In this document: positions 57,399-64,000 of the stretch, one piece after another
Numbering within the stretch: position 1 is the first letter of the stretch
How the letters are laid out: every line of letters starts with the position of its first letter
Source of the DNA: Gracilimonas sediminicola
GTDB taxonomy: Bacteria > Bacteroidota > Rhodothermia > Balneolales > Balneolaceae
DNA: 64,000 bases
Direction of reading: 5' to 3'
Assembly: GCF_024320785.1 (NCBI RefSeq)
Contig: NZ_JANDBC010000003.1
Location: 62,001-126,000 of the forward strand
Notes under the pieces: generated by a model
The model's input: the letters and a program-made list of their open reading frames with translations, nothing else
Database searches by the model: none
What the model was told of the DNA's origin: nothing
Made by a program: the position numbers and the translations under genes

Positions 57399-60300
57399 CT
57401 ATTTTATCAGCATCAGTTTCTTCGTTTGAACGAAGTCACCGGCTACGATTCGGTATATATACATACCACTTGCAAGGGTAGCGGCATCGAACTGTACTTT
57501 GTACGTTCCTGCACTCTTACGATCGTTAACCAGGGTCATTACTTCCTGCCCAAGCGTATTGTACACTTTCATTATAACATCACTTGCTTCCGGGATGCCA
57601 TATTGAATAGTGGTTGTTGGGTTGAATGGATTCGGGTAGTTCTGATCCATATGGAATTTTTCAGGAATAACGTTTTCCTCTTCATTCGAAGTAACAGTAG
57701 GATCAATTCCAACAGTGAATGAAACCGCATTCGCCTGGTTGGAGGCTCTGTCCATAATACCGCCTTCGTAATAATTCTCGATTTCGAAATCATCTTCTCT
57801 ACATACGGTTTCACATGTTTTCAGAGAATCCTCATCGAAAACAAAGTCACCGTTATGCACTACGAACTCGTAACCGGAAACTTCAAGTTCCTGGTTAAAA
57901 ACAACTTCAAAATACAAGCCCATTGAATCACTTCGGCTGCCTTCACCCATTATGAAATCTCCTTCACTATACTGCTTAAAGTATCGCTTGAAGACATCCT
58001 GACGGTAGTGCCATGTTCCTGAAGCAGTATCATAGGCTCCATAGCGCTTGTCAGGTTCAATCAGGTAAACATCTACAAAGATTTCGTCCAGAGCTACTCC
58101 GGATCCGGTTTGATCGCCGGCCATTGCATCTCTTACTTTGAACGAAAGGGTGTTCTTATGACCGGATTGAATCATATCTACGAACTGAATATCCTGAGAT
58201 ATTACAGGCTTCTTCTTATCAACTATGAAATCGTAGGTAACATCAAGGCGGTTGCCATTGTTATTAGTTATAACAAAGCGCACAGTATGCAGACCTTCAT
58301 TTAGGTTGAGGTCTTCGATATCATAATCTGATTCAAGTCTGAGTCCGTTTTCTAATCCATCAGGGAAGTTAGTGTCATACTCCACAATTGAGCCATCAAC
58401 TATCACCCAGTATTCATCAAAGCTATTTACTTTATCATCTGAAACGGTGATAGAAAGTAAATGATCTTCGTTTACATAAGGTGCATCACTGTCAATGGAA
58501 GTATTTACAACTCTCATTGAACCTGGGTTATTGACAATAGCTCCTTCAAGTACCAGGGCAAATCGCATGGCATTGGTAGGGAGGTAGTCCATTGTGAAAT
58601 GGAACATATTATTGTCGGTATCAATCTGCTTATCAAGAATACCCTGGAAGCTTATATCGGTGTCTCCAACATCGGTAAATCCAACGCAGAGGGCAGCGAT
58701 TTCATCATCAGTGGATCCATTTTCATTTAGGTCCATGATGTCAGCCGGGTTGTAAGCAATAGAGAAGTTCACTCTACGTCCTTCACGTACAGCATTACTT
58801 GTAAATGAATTCAGGTAATAAGCCGTGCCGATCTGACCGTATTGAGCTTCACTGTCGTGCGTAAAGAACAAGCTTGAAGGATCTTCTTCAATCATAAGAT
58901 TGGCATTTCTGTCAAGCGTATTCTCCTGTATGTCAATCATAAAGTTACCATCTTGCGAAGTAACAGTGCCGCCATTTTGGGCAGCTACACGCTGTACTTC
59001 AATGATTTCGCGAGTCATGATGGTTTCACCGGTTGGGAGTACCGTAGTTACGTAAGCAAAAAACTTACCGCCACCGGTAATATCAATGTCATCATCCAAA
59101 CGAATGGTATTTCCATCAGCTTTGAATCCAAGATAGTTACCATCTATCGCTTCAAGCGGACTGGAAATTCCAAACCACTCTGTATCGGTATAACTGGCCC
59201 AGCGTGGGAAAATAGCCCATTCCAGATCATTTAACGTAGAGAATGTATTCTCATCGGCTAAAAGGAACAGACTTACATTGTCATTGGCATTGATCGGTGC
59301 GATTTCCACGCGTATGTCGTTGATCTCACCCTTTGCTCTGTAGAGAGAAAGGTCGATATCATCCGAGGTAATAGGGGTGAAAACGCCCTGCATTTGATTT
59401 ACCTCAGGCCCAGCCTTAGCTCGTACATCTGAGCTTTCGGAATGGTTGATCATGATGGTGGTAGAGTTTTGATACTCCGACTCGTACAACTCTTCATTTT
59501 CACCGGCTGTTAATCGGAACATCAGGTTACCTAACGGTAACTGGAAATCTTCCAGGTTCATCATGGCCTGTTTGAAGCCATCATAGCTGGCGCTGGTATA
59601 GTAATCGAAATCACCATCTTCGATGACCGAAACCTGCTCATAGGTAGCTCCACTATCGGTAGAAACTTCCAGAATGGCCGTTTGTGTATGTGGAGTTGCC
59701 TGTACGTAAATATCACCGTGTTCGTCACTTAAACCGGTAATGTGAGCTCGAGGACCAACAGCTGTAAATTCAACTGTTCCCGCTTCGTAGCGGTTTCCAA
59801 AGTCATCGATCAGGTACATGGTAAGTACATAAACAGCACCCGGATCTAAATCATCCACGTCCAGTTCATATGTTGCTCCGGCACCTGTCATAGTAGCTAT
59901 GGTTTGATCCTGAGAAGAACGGAAGGCGTCATAATCGCCCGGTTCTCTTGCAGCACCTCTTCGGATATCCAAAACAGCCCGATTGAAGTCGTTTTCTTCT
60001 TCATCCAGCTCAAAACCGATCGTTACCATACCGCTCCATACGTTGAAGTCTGTGAAAGACTGAGAATCCCAGTCATCAGAATTAACAGGAGAGGAAGGGT
60101 GCTCAATCGACATGCCGTTAACTGCTATGGTTCCTGATGGGGAGATATCGTCATAGAAAACTTCGATAGTGGCTACCGCCATCGGGTCATCCATATTACC
60201 AGTGATATTCTGATAAATACCCGCTGAGTCAAAACCAACCGCACGGAAAGTGAATACCCCTTCCACATTGTCGATATCGAACAGGGTTTCCAGTGTGGCC

Positions 60301-63101
60301 TCATCTACATCGGTTGTGAAGATGCCATCGGTTGTTTCCACAATAACAGAATCAATAAGAACCCAACTGGTATCCGCGTCTTCTTCTACCATAGGATTGG
60401 TGGCAACGAATTTACCTTCGAAAAGGGTACCGTAGGCATCTCCGCCATTTTCTGCTGATAACGTAATATCCTCGCTGCCGTGCAAGGTATTGTCCGGCTG
60501 TTCAAGAATAGCCACACGTTCGGTTGTGCCGTTATGTGTGTTGTCAATACGCAGGGCATAGGAGGTGTCCGCAACGGTTACCTGGGTGCCATCAAATCGA
60601 TCATATTCAAAACCGTATGTGACGGTTCGAAGGAGGTAATCACCATCAGCCAAACCTGTAGTCAGGAATGGATAGGTATAATCACCGGCTCCATCCAGAG
60701 AATCTACCGGCAACGTCACCAGCTCAGAATAAGTAGTATCCGTTTCGGTATAGGTACCATACTGGATCATGACGCTGTCAACCAACTCGCGGTCGCTTTG
60801 CAGATCAAGATCCAGTTCAAGCGTATCGCGAACGGTGTTATTAGCAAAACCATCAAGTAATGCTACCCATGGTTGTGCATTATTAAAAATCTGGATAGTT
60901 CCTACATCAGGAGTACCGATGTAGTTTTCATTCTCGTTACCAAACACGTCAATGAAGTTAACGGTGATGTCACCAGACCCTGGAGTCAGGTCAACATCTA
61001 CGTCCATATCATTATCCGGAATGGCAAACTCTACTGTGTAGGTATCCGATGTTTGAGCGGTGATTTCTCCAACAATAGTTTCACCACCGTAATCTAATTC
61101 AAATTCGGCACCATCGGCAGCAATGTCATCCGCATAATGGGTGAATTCAAGCGTAAGTACACCACCGGCATTAATCGGAGGGTAATTGCCGTCCGCGTTA
61201 TCGGCGAGGATGTCAATACCGTTTACTTCCGAAAGAATATAGTCAGCCGATACGTTATCTACGTTGACCGGGAAGTACATAGGCATGCTGTTATTGCCCA
61301 GATTATCAGTAGAAATAACGCGGAATACGACCATGCCATCAAACAACTCGTTAGTCAGATCTCCGTCATAATCTTCCGAATCGAAAGAGAAGCGGAAAGG
61401 ATATTCCGTAAGAAAATCGACATTGAAGAAATTCGTGGTAGAGTCGATAAGTACCCGTTGCACATCCACATCCAATTCGTTCAGATCATCATCTGTTGAG
61501 TTGAATTGAACTCTGGTGTTGTCACCGGTTATATAATCGGTTCCGCCAAAATCAATAGCATCAAGCAGAGCCATTGTGAGTGAGGGTGCTGTAGTGTCGT
61601 AAAAAACCGGGTTGGCCCTGGTATTAAATGTAGAACCATCGGCATCGGAAACGACCGCCCGTACATAATACATGCCGCCATCGGTAAGTCCGAGGCTCGC
61701 CGGAGTATCAAACACATCATTCAGAACAGCATCATCCAGGGTGTAGGTCGTATCAATATTACCTGCACCAAAGTTTGGATCGGATGAAAGCTGAATGGTT
61801 GCTCCGGTGTATTCACCTTCTTTGTCCGGAGTAAGCTGAACCGTCAGATTATTATTGAAAGCTGTATGTGGATAAGGCTGCATCAGGAAGTAATCATCGG
61901 TATTGAAATCGATGATATCCACATTCTCGGTATCAGAGCCGCTGTTTCCGGCAGCATCGGTAACCTCCAGGGTAATATTGCCATTACTTTGAGTATAAGG
62001 CTTAAGATTTACATTGAAGATAAATAAGGTATCACCCTGAACGGTTAGTCGTCCGGCATCATCATGTTCTTCGATAGTACCTGAGAAGAGATCGCCAAAC
62101 AAGGTAAGGTCTAAGTTGTAGTCATCTCTTAAGCTGTCTGAACTTAGGTAAGTATCCCGCACATCATAAATGAGCGTATTTACCCCGGTATTTGCATTAG
62201 GAACAACATCAAAACCGGGAGCGGCTCCATCAATAGTAAGTAATTGAACCGTTGGTGCGGTGTTGTCGTTAACCAGAATTGTTTGACTCTGAACGGAGGT
62301 ATTTGCAGCTCCATCGGCCACATCAAGGTCGATATCAACACTCACAGCAGACTGAGGTACGTACTCAGTAAGATCAACCAGGAAGGTAAAGTCATAATCC
62401 AAAGAATCATTTCTCGTGGTATCAATAAGAGTGCCATCGGTAAGGAACTCGGCGATTGTACCGGTCAAATGAAAAGTAGTATCCGTTGTCCCATTTTCAA
62501 AAATGGCTAAATCGAGCTCAAAATCAGAGTTTGAGAAATCAATGAAGTCATCCTGGATATTTACTCTAAGAGTATCACCTCCAATTCGGGGTTCGTTAAT
62601 ACCAGAATAGTTATCAAGTCCATATCCTGCCAGAGTTGGAGCATCAGTATCTACATATACATCGATGTATATTTGTCCGTTTGCAGTCTGATCACCACCA
62701 CCGGAAGTATTGTCATCATCTGTATAAGCAATTAGTTCTACAGTATAATAGTTGGAAGGATCAGTAAGTACGCCTTCAATCTCATCACCATTCAACAAGA
62801 ATGAGCTTGGAACATCTGATTCTAAAGGTGCTACGTTCGGCGAACCTAATGTTTTAATTAATACGGAAGTTAATGTATCACCTCCTTGTTCAAAAACTCT
62901 TACTTCTATGTAATCCAGCGAGTCAGCGGCTGGATCTAAAGAGTAAGAAAATGTAACATCGCTTCCTGTCGGACCTAAAATTATATTTGCTGAAGGTGCC
63001 GTAAAGGAACTTGTAAATACTCCATCCTGGGCGAAAGCGGTTCCGCTTCCCAGAATAAGTATAAAGATAGCATACAGAAATGGTAGAATTCTGGATCTCA
63101 T
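57399..63101 (-). CDS. Giant exported protein with T9SS type A sorting domain
   Basis: A 1900-residue protein with a signal peptide ([23 protein letters not shown]) and a C-terminal type A sorting domain (about 1815-1900: [37 protein letters not shown]-like region, [22 protein letters not shown]). That tail directs secretion by the type IX system and attachment to the cell surface. Between them are many Ig-like/cadherin-like beta domains rich in Asp, Thr and Asn (for example [13 protein letters not shown] and [15 protein letters not shown] openings), suited to calcium binding or adhesion. No enzyme motif was seen. Two Cys occur in [15 protein letters not shown] surface adhesin or cell-wall-like fibre is the best guess. 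Confidence 0.9.
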   Translation of the reverse strand: MRSRILPFLYAIFILILGSGTAFAQDGVFTSSFTAPSANIILGPTGSDVTFSYSLDPAADSLDYIEVRVFEQGGDTLTSVLIKTLGSPNVAPLESDVPSSFLLNGDEIEGVLTDPSNYYTVELIAYTDDDNTSGGGDQTANGQIYIDVYVDTDAPTLAGYGLDNYSGINEPRIGGDTLRVNIQDDFIDFSNSDFELDLAIFENGTTDTTFHLTGTIAEFLTDGTLIDTTRNDSLDYDFTFLVDLTEYVPQSAVSVDIDLDVADGAANTSVQSQTILVNDNTAPTVQLLTIDGAAPGFDVVPNANTGVNTLIYDVRDTYLSSDSLRDDYNLDLTLFGDLFSGTIEEHDDAGRLTVQGDTLFIFNVNLKPYTQSNGNITLEVTDAAGNSGSDTENVDIIDFNTDDYFLMQPYPHTAFNNNLTVQLTPDKEGEYTGATIQLSSDPNFGAGNIDTTYTLDDAVLNDVFDTPASLGLTDGGMYYVRAVVSDADGSTFNTRANPVFYDTTAPSLTMALLDAIDFGGTDYITGDNTRVQFNSTDDDLNELDVDVQRVLIDSTTNFFNVDFLTEYPFRFSFDSEDYDGDLTNELFDGMVVFRVISTDNLGNNSMPMYFPVNVDNVSADYILSEVNGIDILADNADGNYPPINAGGVLTLEFTHYADDIAADGAEFELDYGGETIVGEITAQTSDTYTVEFAIPDNDMDVDVDLTPGSGDITVNFIDVFGNENENYIGTPDVGTIQIFNNAQPWVALLDGFANNTVRDTLELDLDLQSDRELVDSVMIQYGTYTETDTTYSELVTLPVDSLDGAGDYTYPFLTTGLADGDYLLRTVTYGFEYDRFDGTQVTVADTSYALRIDNTHNGTTERVAILEQPDNTLHGSEDITLSAENGGDAYGTLFEGKFVATNPMVEEDADTSWVLIDSVIVETTDGIFTTDVDEATLETLFDIDNVEGVFTFRAVGFDSAGIYQNITGNMDDPMAVATIEVFYDDISPSGTIAVNGMSIEHPSSPVNSDDWDSQSFTDFNVWSGMVTIGFELDEEENDFNRAVLDIRRGAAREPGDYDAFRSSQDQTIATMTGAGATYELDVDDLDPGAVYVLTMYLIDDFGNRYEAGTVEFTAVGPRAHITGLSDEHGDIYVQATPHTQTAILEVSTDSGATYEQVSVIEDGDFDYYTSASYDGFKQAMMNLEDFQLPLGNLMFRLTAGENEELYESEYQNSTTIMINHSESSDVRAKAGPEVNQMQGVFTPITSDDIDLSLYRAKGEINDIRVEIAPINANDNVSLFLLADENTFSTLNDLEWAIFPRWASYTDTEWFGISSPLEAIDGNYLGFKADGNTIRLDDDIDITGGGKFFAYVTTVLPTGETIMTREIIEVQRVAAQNGGTVTSQDGNFMIDIQENTLDRNANLMIEEDPSSLFFTHDSEAQYGQIGTAYYLNSFTSNAVREGRRVNFSIAYNPADIMDLNENGSTDDEIAALCVGFTDVGDTDISFQGILDKQIDTDNNMFHFTMDYLPTNAMRFALVLEGAIVNNPGSMRVVNTSIDSDAPYVNEDHLLSITVSDDKVNSFDEYWVIVDGSIVEYDTNFPDGLENGLRLESDYDIEDLNLNEGLHTVRFVITNNNGNRLDVTYDFIVDKKKPVISQDIQFVDMIQSGHKNTLSFKVRDAMAGDQTGSGVALDEIFVDVYLIEPDKRYGAYDTASGTWHYRQDVFKRYFKQYSEGDFIMGEGSRSDSMGLYFEVVFNQELEVSGYEFVVHNGDFVFDEDSLKTCETVCREDDFEIENYYEGGIMDRASNQANAVSFTVGIDPTVTSNEEENVIPEKFHMDQNYPNPFNPTTTIQYGIPEASDVIMKVYNTLGQEVMTLVNDRKSAGTYKVQFDAATLASGMYIYRIVAGDFVQTKKLMLIK

Positions 63102-63499
63102 GGTATCCCCTTGTATTTTATTATTTGTTTAGTAACCCCTAATCGATCGAGATGAGCGTACCCACTTTTTATTCGCTCTCTATGTATAGATTAGATTGTG
63201 ATGTTATATGTACCGAAAAAAAATTAATTGATCACCGCCTGTTTATGCAGTATTCAATTAAAGAATTACTGTAATGTGTGAATCTTATTTCAATGAGTCA
63301 AATTATATATGTGTTACCGCTACTTTAAGTAAAATAAAGCAGGTGTAATCTTTGGTAACTCATGCCAGCTTCTCTTTCTCTTGATTTATTGAGGATTTAC
63401 AGCGTACTTCAAACAACATACCTATGCGGTGAAAAAAGTATTATTTATCCGCTTTTTGTTTGCACATTCAACAACAAATCTGAAGATGGGGTAATATTT
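63102..63499. promoter_or_regulatory. Divergent AT-rich promoter region
   Basis: This 398-bp stretch between two genes that point away from each other is AT-rich and holds no gene. It contains an 11-bp palindrome TACTTTAAGTA (63321-63331) inside a wider inverted repeat GTTACC (63313-63318) / GGTAAC (63354-63359). The large protein gene has a plausible ribosome-binding stretch AAGGGGAT before its ATG. No clear -33/-7 elements were found. Confidence 0.45.
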
Positions 63500-64000
63500 A
63501 TGAAAAACTATGTATTGGTGTTAATGGCAGTATGTTATTCGGTGAGTATTCAAGCACAGGTTAAAATGGATAGCTTAGTAGTTGGAGTAAATCCTGATTT
63601 TGTTCAAACTAATACCGTCAACTACTTTAATGGGGATGGGCCTGATAATTTTAAAAATTCTTTAGAAACAGACGTCAACGTTTACTTATCAAAGAAGTTT
63701 TTGATCTGGAGAAGATCATTACAGGGAGCTTTTAAGAATGAAAAAGAAGGAGTGTCCTCTGAATTACCGATTGGTGATACAAGAGAAATAGTGAATTTTG
63801 AGCTTGATGATAATTTAATCATTGAAATGCCATTTGAGGCCTTTTTTGAAAATGGAGAATATGTTGGAGTTAAAATTGTTTTTGGTCATGCTATTGAAGC
63901 AGAAAAAACAGCGATAATTTTCAAAAATGATGAAACAGTTCAAATAGTCTTTACGATCATAGGGATAGATGAGAGTCATAATTTTCATATACAGGGGCAT
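63500..64000 (+). CDS. Partial exported protein, unknown
   Basis: An open frame starts at ATG 63500 and continues without a stop to the right edge (167 codons seen). It opens with a signal peptide (MKNYVLVLMAVCYSVSIQAQ, cleavage before VKMDS), then an acidic, AT-rich coding region with alternating strands, including REIVNFELDDNLIIEMPFEAFFENGEYVGVKIVFGHAIEAEKTAIIF. I do not recognise the family. The gene is divergent from the large T9SS-exported protein gene, and both could be surface proteins. AT content is higher than in most of the window. Confidence 0.6.
   Translation, partial: MKNYVLVLMAVCYSVSIQAQVKMDSLVVGVNPDFVQTNTVNYFNGDGPDNFKNSLETDVNVYLSKKFLIWRRSLQGAFKNEKEGVSSELPIGDTREIVNFELDDNLIIEMPFEAFFENGEYVGVKIVFGHAIEAEKTAIIFKNDETVQIVFTIIGIDESHNFHIQGH

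Overview
The window looks like chromosomal DNA from a member of the Bacteroidota/Balneolota side of the FCB group, probably a marine heterotroph related to Balneola or Gracilimonas. That placement is an inference from gene content: a C-terminal type IX secretion sorting domain, a GWxTD-domain protein, a GT117/DUF2723 membrane protein, a glutaminyl-cyclase-like M28 peptidase, a SatD/DUF3307 pair, many Spase II lipoproteins and few strong Shine-Dalgarno sites. No rRNA, tRNA, CRISPR array or prophage was seen.

Layout. 1-5388 (minus strand): a partial lipoprotein, a DUF445 membrane protein, YbeY, a small conserved protein and a large GT117 protein. 5568-7922: a sodium-coupled transporter facing GyrI-like and TfoX-like proteins. 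8168-16000: a central-carbon and fermentation block of PEP carboxylase, an OFA-family (oxalate/formate type) transporter, pyruvate formate-lyase and its activating enzyme, with palindromic operator-like sites and a strong terminator between pflB and pflA. 16066-18298: a GNAT enzyme, an exported amidohydrolase and a methyltransferase.

18299-21312 is the accessory part: a REP-associated tyrosine transposase flanked by REP hairpins, a HigB/HigA toxin-antitoxin pair bracketed by two copies of a 68-bp REP unit, and an orphan membrane-protein gene. The last two genes end in, and are preceded by, sequences resembling integron attC core sites, so they may be old gene cassettes. Dispersed palindromes and a degenerate tandem repeat follow.

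21313-29513: an S9 peptidase, a UbiA-like membrane protein, RlmD, a cyclic-nucleotide-binding-domain protein, a BamA/TamA-type outer membrane protein and DUF2795. 29665-34907: a compact plus-strand operon tatA-gatA-SDR-glutaminyl cyclase-prmA-ppx. 34962-37114: an outer membrane barrel, an ECF sigma factor and a lipoprotein. 37168-42005: a compact minus-strand operon GWxTD-pdxA-methyltransferase-ftsE-queG. 42113-44876: an acyl-CoA carboxylase beta subunit and an AT-rich orphan lipoprotein.

44903-46925 holds a SatD-DUF3307 pair and a divergent membrane protein around a duplicated AT-rich operator. SatD here reads as a class III nucleotide-cyclase-like domain (both metal-binding Asp kept, catalytic Asn/Arg replaced) fused to a helix-turn-helix. 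46971-49789: recO, an HtrA protease and an LPP20-like lipoprotein. 49888-54081: three tandem exported amidohydrolase-fold proteins, of which only the middle one keeps the HxH metal motif; that one carries a palindromic repeat inserted in frame ahead of its signal-peptide core. 54316-56997: a TPR histidine kinase and NarL-type regulator. 57399-63101: a 1900-residue T9SS-exported protein. A further exported protein starts at 63500 and runs off the right edge.
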